A stretch of 64,000 nucleotides of DNA from Stutzerimonas chloritidismutans AW-1 (GTDB lineage: Bacteria; Pseudomonadota; Gammaproteobacteria; Pseudomonadales; Pseudomonadaceae). The notes beneath the pieces were generated by a model. That model was given only the letters and a program-made list of their open reading frames with translations, did not search any database and was not told where the DNA came from. Made by a program: the position numbers and the translations under genes. The stretch is taken from positions 20,667 to 84,666 of the forward strand of contig NZ_AOFQ01000002.1 in NCBI RefSeq assembly GCF_000495915.1, in the 5' to 3' direction. Below, one piece after another: positions 48,578 to 56,894 of this stretch (the first letter of the stretch is position 1; every line of letters starts with the position of its first letter).

Positions 48578-49509
48578 GATGCACTCCCTTCGCTACCGGG
48601 CAGCAGGCCGGCGCCATGCAGCTGCCGCAGGGCGCCGAGGGGACCCTCAGCGAGCATCAGCCCGCGATGTCGGTGCAGCTCGGGTGCATGGATATGAACG
48701 GCCGGCCCGGCCACACAGAGCGGCGCGACGCTTTGCTCGATCAGACGCGGCAGGTCGCGTTGCAGGCAGTTGCCCGGCAGGCTGTTGCTCGCATAGAGCA
48801 ACAGGGCGCGCGGCAGGATGCGCTCCATCGCCAGGTTCAGCTCGTTTAGCGGTACCGGCCACTCGACGACTTCAACTGGGCAGTCGGTGCTGGAGACGAG
48901 CCAGGCGGTCAACCACAGACCGGGTGCGAAGGACTCGTTATCCAGATTGGCGAGCAACAGCGGACGCCCGACCTGCTGCCGGTTGTTGAAATAGATGCGG
49001 GTCGCCAGTTTGCTGCGCAGCCAGGAATGAACCAGCGCCCGCTCCACCGCTGCGCCGTACTGGCCCTGCCAGCGCTGTTCGAGTGCCTCGAGCAGTGGAT
49101 GCAGCAGGTGCTGGCAGAGCGTGCGCGGCGGATACAGCGCCATGGCCCGGTTGAAGGCATCGTCCAGGCGTCGTTCGCTGAGGCGGTCGATGGCCTGCAG
49201 CAGTTCTTCGAGCAGCTCCGACCACTGGTTCTGCCTGGGCAGCTCCGGCGGCGTGGTGGTGTCCAGCAGCGGCTTGATCTGGCTGACCGAAACGCCGCGA
49301 TTGAGCCAGGTGAGGATGTCGCGGATGCGCTGGATATGTGCTTCTTCGTACAGCCGATGACCCTTGGGCGTGCGCAGCGGGACGATCAGCCCGTAACGGC
49401 GCTCCCAAGCACGCAGGGTCACGGCGTTGACGCCGGTGATGCGCGCCACTTCGCGGATCGGCAGGAGGCCGTCGGCCGTCAGCTGCGTCAGGTCCGTTGA
49501 TTCATTCAT
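48574..49509 (-). CDS. MerR-family LitR/CarH-like light-response regulator (first copy)
   Basis: 311 residues. The N-terminal MerR helix-turn-helix is about 15-85 (LPIREVARITGVNAVTLRAWERRYGLIVPLRTPKGHRLY). A helical domain (about 100-190) and a Rossmann-like C-terminal domain (about 190-310) correspond to the B12-binding part of CarH/LitR. The cobalamin-ligand motif DxHxxG is not present, which fits class II LitR proteins that work with short LOV photoreceptors instead of B12. It lies between the DUF523/DUF1722 and photolyase genes, matching autoregulated pplR1-phrB organisation in P. putida. Confidence 0.88.
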   Translation of the reverse strand: MNESTDLTQLTADGLLPIREVARITGVNAVTLRAWERRYGLIVPLRTPKGHRLYEEAHIQRIRDILTWLNRGVSVSQIKPLLDTTTPPELPRQNQWSELLEELLQAIDRLSERRLDDAFNRAMALYPPRTLCQHLLHPLLEALEQRWQGQYGAAVERALVHSWLRSKLATRIYFNNRQQVGRPLLLANLDNESFAPGLWLTAWLVSSTDCPVEVVEWPVPLNELNLAMERILPRALLLYASNSLPGNCLQRDLPRLIEQSVAPLCVAGPAVHIHAPELHRHRGLMLAEGPLGALRQLHGAGLLPGSEGSAS

Positions 49510-49511
49510 GT

Positions 49512-50471
49512 TCAGATTCCGTTGCGCAGGCTGAGGGTTTCGGGATGCGGCTGCATGTAGGCCTGGCGTGCGACGTAATGATCGGGATGCCGACGGAAGT
49601 GGTGCTTGAGCAGGGTCAGCGGCACCACCAGCGGGATGACGCCGGCGCGATACTGATCGATGAGGTGGCGCATCTCGCGGCGGTCCTCCGCGCCAAGCGC
49701 GTCCTTGAGGTAACCGCTCAGATGCAGCAGCACGTTGCAGTGCGTACCGCGGGTGGCCGGCTTCTTCAGCGCCTGCATCAACTGACTGAAGTACTGCGGT
49801 GCGAACTCCTCCAGCGAGTGTTCGGCCAGTTGCGCGACCAGCCGGCCGAGCACCTTGTACTGCAGCGGGTTGCTCGCCATCAGCTGGTACTTGTAGCGCG
49901 AGTGGAAATCGACGATGGCCCGGCGGCTGAGGCCGGCCTGGCGCAGGCGCTGCCAGTCGGCATGGGCATAGACGCGGGTGAGGAAGTTTTCGCGCAGCAC
50001 GGCATCGTTCAGTCGACCGTCCTCTTCGACCGGCAGATCCGGACAGGCCTGCATCAGCGCCTGGGCGAACACGCCGCTACCACCTCCGGGCTGGGTATGG
50101 CCGTTGGCGGCATAGACCTTGACCCGCTCCATGCCGCAGGACGGCGATTTCTGCATAAGGATGTAGCCGTTGATGTCGTGCAACTGCTCGGCGATCTGCC
50201 GACCGTAGGCGGCGAGGGCTTCGGTGACGTCCAGCTCGGGACGTACGGTGCCGACAGCCTTTGGTGCGTCGGTGTCGCCGACCAGGCGGATCGGCTCGCG
50301 AGGTGTGCCAAGGCCGATGGCAACCTCCGGGCACACCGGCACGAACTCGAAGTGCTGCGCCAGGGTCTCGCTGCACAGGCGCGATTCCTTGTGGCCACCG
50401 TTGAAACGCACCGGATTACCAAGCAGGCAGGCGCTGATTCCAATCTTGGGCGTGGGGAGCTTGGTGTGCAT
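49512..50471 (-). CDS. DUF523-DUF1722 fusion protein (YbgA/YbbK-like), first gene of light operon
   Basis: 319 residues from ATG 50471 (GAGG eight bases upstream). N-terminal DUF523 (about 8-145: ISACLLGNPVRFNGGHK, FVPVCPEVAIGLGTPREPIRL, LMQKSPSCGMERV, three conserved cysteines that could hold a cluster or thiolate). C-terminal DUF1722 (about 185-310; SRYKYQLMASNPLQYKVLGRLVAQ). The DUF1722/YbgA domain often neighbours photolyase in E. coli and others. Role unknown; 2-thiouracil desulfurase activity has been ascribed to some DUF523 members. Confidence 0.88.
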   Translation of the reverse strand: MHTKLPTPKIGISACLLGNPVRFNGGHKESRLCSETLAQHFEFVPVCPEVAIGLGTPREPIRLVGDTDAPKAVGTVRPELDVTEALAAYGRQIAEQLHDINGYILMQKSPSCGMERVKVYAANGHTQPGGGSGVFAQALMQACPDLPVEEDGRLNDAVLRENFLTRVYAHADWQRLRQAGLSRRAIVDFHSRYKYQLMASNPLQYKVLGRLVAQLAEHSLEEFAPQYFSQLMQALKKPATRGTHCNVLLHLSGYLKDALGAEDRREMRHLIDQYRAGVIPLVVPLTLLKHHFRRHPDHYVARQAYMQPHPETLSLRNGI

Positions 50472-50487
50472 GATGGCGACCTCGTCT

Positions 50488-50610
50488 TGTACAAGTTGGG
50501 TTTCTGTACAACTTGTGGCCATCATAATCGTGGTGTTGTACAAGTCAATACAGAATGTACAACTAAGTGCATAATCCTGTACAAATGTCGTCAACGAGTG
50601 GCTTTGTATA
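50488..50610. promoter_or_regulatory. LitR-type operator cluster upstream of the light operon
   Basis: TGTACA occurs at 50488, 50505, 50537, 50556 and 50578, with TGTATA at 50605: six boxes in 123 bases of unusually AT-rich sequence. Distances between successive starts are 17, 32, 19, 22 and 27 bases. Thus the hexamers fit the PplR1 operator, but none of the pairs shows its exact 12-base spacer. The boxes bracket and overlap the predicted promoter, allowing repression in the dark. Confidence 0.65.
50521..50548 (-). promoter_or_regulatory. Sigma-70-type promoter of the DUF523-merR-phrB operon
   Basis: The minus strand reads TTGACT (50548-50543), a 16-base spacer and TATGAT (50526-50521). A TGTACA box lies inside the spacer. 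This gives a start near 50513 and a leader of about 42 bases. Confidence 0.6.
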
Positions 50611-50718
50611 GTTGTCGCTGCGTACGGAGGGTTTTTTTGGTGGCTGAGCGATCTACAGCGCTTTTCGGCCGGCCTGATGTGCGCCAGTGACTCAGCCGAA
50701 GCGGTGGCGTGAAAATGC

Positions 50719-50751
50719 TGTACGGTTCATGTGCCTGTGTATAGGTGTATG
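50719..50751. promoter_or_regulatory. TGTACG/TGTATA/TGTATG boxes upstream of the epimerase gene
   Basis: TGTACG (50719), TGTATA (50738) and TGTATG (50746) lie 55-85 bases before the TIGR01777 gene. The first two are spaced by 13 bases, one more than the P. putida PplR1 consensus. They may bring the epimerase and hemH under the same light control. Confidence 0.4.
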
Positions 50752-50803
50752 CTTTCAAGTAAGTCGTCCAACCCGCGCAATGGCTGCGCGTCAGGAGCTC
50801 ACC

Positions 50804-51706
50804 ATGAACATCTTGTTGACGGGCGGTACCGGGCTGATAGGGCGCGCGTTGTGTCGGCGCTGGCTGGCGGACGGGCATCGGCTGTGGGTATGGAGCCGCA
50901 CGCCGCAACGCGTTGCCGCGTTGTGTGGTGCCGAGGTGCAGGGTGTGGGCAGCTTGCAGCAGCTGGATGCCGTGGCGCTGGACGCGGTGGTCAATCTGGC
51001 CGGCGCCCCCATCGCCGATCGGCCATGGACCAAGTCGCGCAAGGCGATGCTTTGGGACAGTCGGGTCAAGCTCACCGAACAGCTGGTCGAGTGGCTGGGC
51101 CGGCGCGAGCAGAAACCGGCGCTGCTGATTTCTGGTTCCGCTGTGGGTTGGTACGGCGACGGTGGTGAGCACCGCCTGACCGAAGCCGATCAGCCGGTCT
51201 CCACCGATTTTGCCAGCCAGCTGTGCAATGCCTGGGAAGAGCGCGCGATGGAGGCGACAGTGCTGGGAATGCGTGTGGTGCTGGTGCGTACCGGGCTGGT
51301 GCTGGCGCGTGACGGCGGCTTTCTCCAGCGGTTGCTGCCGCCATTCAGGCTAGGTTTGGGCGGGCGCATCGGCGATGGTCGGCAATGGATGCCGTGGATT
51401 CATATCGAAGACCAAATCGCCCTGATTGATTTTCTTCTGCGCCAGCCGGCGGCAAGCGGGCCTTACAATGCCTGTGCGCCGGCCCCGGTGCGCAACGTCG
51501 AGTTCACGCGCAGCCTTGGCCGCTGCCTGCATCGCCCGACGGTATTGCCAGTCCCGGCAGCGGTGCTCAAGCCCCTGCTCGGCGAGTTGGCCGGATTGCT
51601 GCTCGGGGGGCAACATGCGTTGCCGCAGAGGGCCGAGGCGGAAGGTTTCCGCTTCCGTTTCAACGATCTGGATTCAGCCCTGGCCGACCTATTGACGCCT
51701 CCCTGA
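50804..51706 (+). CDS. TIGR01777-family NAD-dependent epimerase/dehydratase (YfcH/SulA-like)
   Basis: 300 residues from ATG 50804 with CAGGAG upstream. Extended SDR fold: [21 protein letters not shown] (TGGTGLIG), [29 protein letters not shown] and [18 protein letters not shown]-terminal DUF1731 region: [19 protein letters not shown] and [15 protein letters not shown]. The biochemical role of YfcH-type proteins is unknown. Divergent from the light operon; hemH follows after 80 bases. Confidence 0.9.
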   Translation: MNILLTGGTGLIGRALCRRWLADGHRLWVWSRTPQRVAALCGAEVQGVGSLQQLDAVALDAVVNLAGAPIADRPWTKSRKAMLWDSRVKLTEQLVEWLGRREQKPALLISGSAVGWYGDGGEHRLTEADQPVSTDFASQLCNAWEERAMEATVLGMRVVLVRTGLVLARDGGFLQRLLPPFRLGLGGRIGDGRQWMPWIHIEDQIALIDFLLRQPAASGPYNACAPAPVRNVEFTRSLGRCLHRPTVLPVPAAVLKPLLGELAGLLLGGQHALPQRAEAEGFRFRFNDLDSALADLLTPP

Positions 51707-51786
51707 AGGTGGCGCCCTGTGTGAAAATAGCGCGCCCCCCGCTTGGGGTACGGCGCAACCTAAAAAACAGTAGTCAGGAAAGTTGC

Positions 51787-52812
51787 ATGACAGAGCAGGC
51801 GTTGTTGTTGGTTAATCTGGGTTCGCCGGCCTCCACGGAAGTCGCTGATGTACGCCGCTACCTCAACCAGTTTCTGATGGATCCGTACGTTATTGATCTG
51901 CCGTGGCCGTTGCGGCGCCTGCTGGTCTCGCTGATCCTGATCAAGCGCCCCGAGCAATCGGCGCATGCGTACGCCTCGATCTGGTGGCCGGAAGGTTCGC
52001 CGCTGGTGGTGCTGAGCCGCCGTCTGCACGAGGCGGTACGTCCGCACTGGACGCAAGGCCCGGTGGAGCTGGCGATGCGCTACGGCGAGCCCTCCATTGA
52101 GACCACGCTGACGCGTCTGGCCGGGCAGGGCATCACCCAGGTCACCCTGGCGCCGCTTTATCCGCAGTTCGCCGACAGCACCACGACGACGGTCATTCAG
52201 GAAGCGCGCCGGGTCATCCGCGAGCGCGGACTGTCTCTGCAGTTGTCGATCCTGCAGCCGTTCTACGACCAGCCGGAGTACCTCGACGCGCTGGCCGCCA
52301 GTGCCAGGCCGCATCTGCAACAGGATTTCGATCATCTGCTGCTGAGTTTCCACGGGCTGCCTGAGCGTCACCTGCACAAGACCGATCCAACCGGCGCGCA
52401 CTGCCTGAAAGGCGATGATTGTTGCCAGCGTGCCGAGGGCGAGGTACTCGCCAGCTGCTACCGCGCGCAGTGCATGCGCACCGCCGCCGGCTTCGCGGCG
52501 CAAGCCGGGTTGAGTGACGATCAGTGGTCGGTGTCCTTCCAATCGCGCCTCGGTCGCGCCAAGTGGATCGAGCCCTACACCGAGACGCGTCTCGACGAGC
52601 TGGCGCAGCAGGGTGTGAAAAAGCTGCTGGTGATGTGCCCGGCCTTCGTCGCCGACTGCATCGAAACCCTCGAGGAGATCGGCGATCGCGGTCGTGAGCA
52701 GTTCATCGAGGCGGGTGGCGAGGAACTGGTGCTGGTGCCCTGTCTGAATACCCACGAGGATTGGGTAAAGGCGCTGGTGACACTCTGCGGTCGCGCGCCT
52801 CTGGCGCTCTGA
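51787..52812 (+). CDS. hemH: Ferrochelatase
   Basis: Inserts ferrous iron into protoporphyrin IX, the last step of heme synthesis. 341 residues. Motifs: [50 protein letters not shown], the catalytic-histidine block [29 protein letters not shown] and [15 protein letters not shown]. Placement beside a light-response operon makes sense because free protoporphyrin is a photosensitiser. Start at ATG 51787; the open frame further back lacks family similarity. Confidence 0.95.
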   Translation: MTEQALLLVNLGSPASTEVADVRRYLNQFLMDPYVIDLPWPLRRLLVSLILIKRPEQSAHAYASIWWPEGSPLVVLSRRLHEAVRPHWTQGPVELAMRYGEPSIETTLTRLAGQGITQVTLAPLYPQFADSTTTTVIQEARRVIRERGLSLQLSILQPFYDQPEYLDALAASARPHLQQDFDHLLLSFHGLPERHLHKTDPTGAHCLKGDDCCQRAEGEVLASCYRAQCMRTAAGFAAQAGLSDDQWSVSFQSRLGRAKWIEPYTETRLDELAQQGVKKLLVMCPAFVADCIETLEEIGDRGREQFIEAGGEELVLVPCLNTHEDWVKALVTLCGRAPLAL

Positions 52813-52823
52813 CCGCAGCCTCG

Positions 52824-52850
52824 GGGACGCGTCGCGCGGCGATGCGTCCC
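52824..52850. terminator. Hairpin between convergent hemH and GGDEF/EAL gene
   Basis: GGGACGC (52824-52830) pairs with GCGTCCC (52844-52850) in the 41-base gap between two convergent stops. No T-run follows on either strand. Confidence 0.4.
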
Positions 52851-52853
52851 ACG

Positions 52854-55511
52854 TCAGGCTGTCACGCCGTCGTCCGCCTCGGTGCTGCGAACCAGCTCCT
52901 CGAACGCATCTGCCGATAGCGGTCTGCCGAACAGATAACCCTGATAGCGATGGCAGCCATTGGCGAGCAGCATCGCCCGTTGTGGCTCGCTTTCGACGCC
53001 TTCGGCGATGACCTCCAGGCCCAGGCCGGTCGCCAGTGCGCAGATGGCCCGGACGATGGTCAGGCTGCTGCTGTCGTCTGGCAGGCGGCGAATGAAGGTC
53101 TGATCGATCTTCAGCTGATCGAGCGGCAGCTGCTGGAGATAGCTCATCGAGGAATAGCCGGTACCGAAGTCGTCGATGGCGAAACGGATGCCGTGCTGCT
53201 TGAGCCGCGTCATGCGGGCGATCGCTTCGGGCATGTTGTCCAGCAGCAGCGTTTCGGTCAGCTCCAGCTTCAGCCGGGCCGGATCGGCACCGCTCCTTTC
53301 CAGCAGCTCGAGCACCCCCTCGACGAAATTGTCTTGGTACAGCAGGTGTGCACTGAGGTTGACCGAGAGACTGAGGTGGGCGAATTTCGGCGTTTCGGCC
53401 CAGCGCGCCAGTTGTGCGCAGGCCTGGGCCAGCACCTGTTGATCGAGGGTGTGGATCAGACCGGCGTGTTCGGCCTGCGCGATGAATGCCGCCGGAGTGA
53501 GCAGACCGCGCAGCGGGTGCTGCCAGCGCACCAGCGCCTCGGCGCCAATGATGCCTTCGGTCTGCTCCAGCTGCGGCTGGAAATTGAGTATGAATTCGCC
53601 GTTCTTCAAGCCCAGGCGAATCTCTTCCTCCAGACGCAACCGTTCCTGCACGGCCAGCTGCATGCGCGGGTCGAAGAAGCGCAGGGCGTTCTTGCCGGAA
53701 ATCTTCGCTTCGTACATCGACATGTCGGCGCGCTTCATCAGCTCGTCGCTGCTGCTGGCTTCGGCACCGAACAGCACCACGCCGATACTGGCGCTGCTGT
53801 ACAGCGCGAGATCGGCCAGGCGATACGGCCGATCCAGCGAGTTCAGCAGCTTCATGCCGATGTGCTCGGCCTGGCCCGCCGCGCGTAGCGGATCGTCACC
53901 GAGGTTCTCCAGCATCACCACGAACTCGTCGCCACCCAGGCGCGCCACCGTGTCGCTGGCGCGCACCTCGGCGTGCAGACGTTCGGCGGCGATGCGCAGC
54001 ACCTGGTCGCCGGTCTGGTGCCCGTGCAGGTCGTTGATGTTCTTGAAGTTGTCGAGGTCGATGAACATCAGCGCGCCCAGCTGATTGCCGCGGCGGCTGG
54101 CGGCCATGGCCTGGTGCAGGCGGTCGAGCAGCAGTCGGCGGTTGGGTAGACCGGTCAGCGGATCGTAGAACGCCAGATTATGAATTCGCTCTTCGGCCGC
54201 CTTGCGATCGGTGATGTCGGTAAAGGCGGCGACATAGTGCGTAACCTCGCCGAGCGCGTTGCGCACCGCGCTGACGGTCAGCCATTCGGGAAAGATCTCG
54301 CCACTCTTGCGCCGGTTCCAGATTTCGCCTTCCCATACGCCGGTGGTTTCGATGCTCGACCACATGGCGCGATAGAACTCCGGGCCGTGCTTGCCGGATG
54401 CGAGCAGAGCGGTGGTCTGACCGATGGCTTCGGCGGGGCTGTAGCCGCTGATGCGGGTGAAAGCCCGGTTGACCCGCAGGATGCGGTTCTGCGCGTCGGT
54501 AATCAGCATGCCCTGCTGCGATTCGAAGGCGATGGCGGCGATCCTGCGCTCCAGCTCGGTGTTCACCCGTTCGGTGATATCGCGGCTCAGCCAGACCACC
54601 GCGCGCTTCTGTCCTTCCGGCTGCTCCAGCGGCAGCGCGCGGCCTTCGAACACCTTGAGGCCACCCTGAGTCGGCAGGCAGTATTCGATCAGCTGCGGCA
54701 CATCGCTGTTCAGCGTCAGCTGAATGAAGTCGAGGAAGCGACGTTCTTCCTCTTCGGGCATGACGTCGTGCAGGCGGCGACCGAGCAGCTTGCTCGGATC
54801 GTCATACAGCAGGCTTCGTTCGGCGCAGAGGATTTCCAGGTAGCGGCCATCCTCGTCGAGCACCATGAGCAGGTCGGGCATGGCTTGTGTGATGGCGCGC
54901 AGCCGAGCTTCGCTGAAGCGCAGCGCCTGCTCGGTCTTGTCGCGCTCCAGCAGATCCTTGAGCAGGACGCCGAGGGTCGCGGTGGCGATGGGCAGCGCCA
55001 AAAGCGCCGGCAAGGCAGCTTCCCGTACGGCGGCGGTGCCGAGGTCGCTGGGTAGCATCAGTGCGATCAGCGCCAGTGCGGCAAGGTGCAGCAGCAAACC
55101 GAAAGCGAGCAATTGCCAGAAGCCAATGCCGAGCAGACGCTTTCGATATGCACAGCCGTAGGCGAGTCCGAGCGCGATCGGCAACACCACGTTCGCCAGC
55201 CCCGGTACCACACCGGGCCCGCCCAGCCAGAGGCGGTAGGCGCCAGCCAGGGTGCCGGCGATCGTGGCCACCAGCGGCCCGCCGAACAACCCGGCCATGC
55301 TCAGCACCACGGTGCGCGCGTCGAGGATGATCCCGGTGTGGCCGACGCTGGTGATCAGCATGCCGATGATGCAGGCGCTGCCGAACCAGAGTCCGGCGAG
55401 CAATTGAGCAGAGAGCTGACCGCTCCGGTTCCAGCTGCGGGTGGTAAAGGCCAGCAGCCAGCACAACGCGAGCAGCATGACCGCGTTCTGTACGACGGCA
55501 TTGAGAGTCAA
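52854..55511 (-). CDS. Membrane PAS-GGDEF-EAL cyclic-di-GMP protein
   Basis: 885 residues. N-terminal 5TM-5TMR_LYT-type membrane sensor (about 1-190; GLFGGPLVATIAGTLAGAYRLWLGG, LANVVLPIALGLAYG), two PAS modules (about 205-320 and 325-445), a GGDEF domain with intact site RLGGDEFVVML, and an EAL domain with GAEALVRWQHP, ELTETLLLDN and IDDFGTGYSS. Both synthesis and breakdown of c-di-GMP are possible. It lies directly downstream of the short LOV gene (178-base gap, same strand), so a light link is conceivable but unproven. Confidence 0.92.
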   Translation of the reverse strand: MTLNAVVQNAVMLLALCWLLAFTTRSWNRSGQLSAQLLAGLWFGSACIIGMLITSVGHTGIILDARTVVLSMAGLFGGPLVATIAGTLAGAYRLWLGGPGVVPGLANVVLPIALGLAYGCAYRKRLLGIGFWQLLAFGLLLHLAALALIALMLPSDLGTAAVREAALPALLALPIATATLGVLLKDLLERDKTEQALRFSEARLRAITQAMPDLLMVLDEDGRYLEILCAERSLLYDDPSKLLGRRLHDVMPEEEERRFLDFIQLTLNSDVPQLIEYCLPTQGGLKVFEGRALPLEQPEGQKRAVVWLSRDITERVNTELERRIAAIAFESQQGMLITDAQNRILRVNRAFTRISGYSPAEAIGQTTALLASGKHGPEFYRAMWSSIETTGVWEGEIWNRRKSGEIFPEWLTVSAVRNALGEVTHYVAAFTDITDRKAAEERIHNLAFYDPLTGLPNRRLLLDRLHQAMAASRRGNQLGALMFIDLDNFKNINDLHGHQTGDQVLRIAAERLHAEVRASDTVARLGGDEFVVMLENLGDDPLRAAGQAEHIGMKLLNSLDRPYRLADLALYSSASIGVVLFGAEASSSDELMKRADMSMYEAKISGKNALRFFDPRMQLAVQERLRLEEEIRLGLKNGEFILNFQPQLEQTEGIIGAEALVRWQHPLRGLLTPAAFIAQAEHAGLIHTLDQQVLAQACAQLARWAETPKFAHLSLSVNLSAHLLYQDNFVEGVLELLERSGADPARLKLELTETLLLDNMPEAIARMTRLKQHGIRFAIDDFGTGYSSMSYLQQLPLDQLKIDQTFIRRLPDDSSSLTIVRAICALATGLGLEVIAEGVESEPQRAMLLANGCHRYQGYLFGRPLSADAFEELVRSTEADDGVTA

Positions 55512-55689
55512 GACAGAATCCTAGGGCGCAACCGCCCACTGCAGGATGGTGAAATGGCGATTTGCCAGTATCCCATATCCACCGCTACCGAGTAACGGCA
55601 CTTAGGTAGGGTTGTCCGGGGTACTTGAGGGCGCAGCGCTGCCGCATCGTTGAGCCAACGGCCCGCCGGACGCGGGCCGGGCGGCGTGC

Positions 55690-56130
55690 TCAGTTCTGCG
55701 CGAGCTTCGCCTTCAGTTCGCGAATCTCGGCTTCCAGCGCTTCGACGCGTTGCAAGGCGTCGACCTCGGCGGTGACGTTCTTCTGGATGCCGATGAAGTA
55801 GGTCAGCTGATCGGCCTCGTTGAACACCGGCGTGATGGAAAGCTCGTTCCAGAACGGTGTGCCGTCCTTGCGGTAGTTGCGGATTATCTGGCGGCACGGC
55901 TGGTTGTTCTTCACCGCCTCGCGAATGGCCTGCAGGGCCGGCTGGTCGCGGTCCTCGCCCTGCAGGAAGCGGCAGTCGCGGTAGAGGATGTCGTCGACCG
56001 CATAGCCGGTCAGCCGCTCGAACGCCGGGTTGGCGTAGATCAGGATGTTGTCATCGCCTTCCTGTTCGGCGACCACGATTCCGTCGTTGGAGGCTTCGAT
56101 AACCAGTTGCAACAGCTTGGCATTGATCAT
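55690..56130 (-). CDS. Short LOV blue-light photoreceptor (PpSB1/PpSB2-LOV-like)
   Basis: 146 residues: one LOV domain with N-cap (INAKLLQLVIEASNDGIVVAE) and a C-terminal coiled-coil helix (VDALQRVEALEAEIRELKAKLAQ). The photoactive motif is YRDCRFLQGEDRDQ with the flavin-adduct cysteine at residue 53, the same number as in P. putida PpSB1-LOV. The FMN-contacting stretches NYRKDGTPFWNELSITPV and TYFIGIQKNVT are intact. In P. putida such proteins are required for light induction through LitR-type PplR regulators. ATG 56130 has AGGA nine bases upstream. No TGTACA box is present in the 236 bases upstream. Confidence 0.93.
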   Translation of the reverse strand: MINAKLLQLVIEASNDGIVVAEQEGDDNILIYANPAFERLTGYAVDDILYRDCRFLQGEDRDQPALQAIREAVKNNQPCRQIIRNYRKDGTPFWNELSITPVFNEADQLTYFIGIQKNVTAEVDALQRVEALEAEIRELKAKLAQN

Positions 56131-56366
56131 GTCACGACATCCTGAAAGGGCATGCCGCGCATTCTAGAACAACTTGGTCCGCTCGGTGCTTGCAAGTGCC
56201 ATCAGTGGCCTGTTTGGCAAGTTCAGTTGGTCAATTTCGGCGCCCATGGCCCCGATACTGCGTTGCTGCTCCTCACCATAGCCCGCTATGACTCGTCGCA
56301 GCGCCTTGTCTTGGAACCATGGTCATCCGAACGTGCCTCAACCAACTCACCGCACAGGCCACCCGC

Positions 56367-56894
56367 TCATTCGTTGCGTTTGCGGAAGAACAGGGTGACC
56401 TGTCCCACCTCTACGCCAAACTTGCTCATGAACGAACGGTTGGCCAGGGTGTTCTCGTCGATCAGGTACATCCAGTCGTCCAGGTGTACGTCGTAAACCT
56501 TGTCATCCACCGGCAGGCTGAGCACGTAGCGCCAGCGCAGGGCATTGCCGGCCACTTCGCCAACGGCCTCGCCGACCACGTCTGCAGCCGTGCCGCGCCA
56601 GTGCCCCGGGCGCTCCTCGGTCAGCGTCCAGACGCGTTGCTGGGTAGTGCCGTCGCTGTAGCGAAAGTGTTCGTCGAGGATCAGCTTGTCGCCATCGAGG
56701 CTGCCTTCGATCTCGACATGAAAGCGCTTGACGACCTCGCCGGAGCGCTTCTGGAACATGCCCCAGGCATCCACCGTGCCGACGAAATACTTGCGCAGAT
56801 CAAGCTGCGGCTCCTCGTCTCGGTAATGCTCGACATCGACGGCGGTGCAGCTGAGCAGCAGCAGGCAGCAAGCCAGGATCAGTACCTTTTTCAT
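56367..56894 (-). CDS. DUF3833 lipoprotein
   Basis: 175 residues with lipoprotein signal MKKVLILACCLLLLSC (Cys16). The DUF3833 core is YFVGTVDAWGMFQKRSGEVVKRFHVE, LDEHFRYSDGTTQQRVWTL and a C-terminal KFGVEVGQVTLFF. The fold is lipocalin-like in appearance, which would suit binding of lipids, but that is a guess. ATG overlaps the MFS stop (ATGA). Often found with CFA-like, DUF1365 and chalcone-isomerase genes. Confidence 0.87.
   Translation of the reverse strand: MKKVLILACCLLLLSCTAVDVEHYRDEEPQLDLRKYFVGTVDAWGMFQKRSGEVVKRFHVEIEGSLDGDKLILDEHFRYSDGTTQQRVWTLTEERPGHWRGTAADVVGEAVGEVAGNALRWRYVLSLPVDDKVYDVHLDDWMYLIDENTLANRSFMSKFGVEVGQVTLFFRKRNE

Noticed and set aside
47153..48697. 514-codon open frame on the plus strand
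   Set aside because: Antisense to phrB; photolyase motifs are unambiguous on the minus strand.
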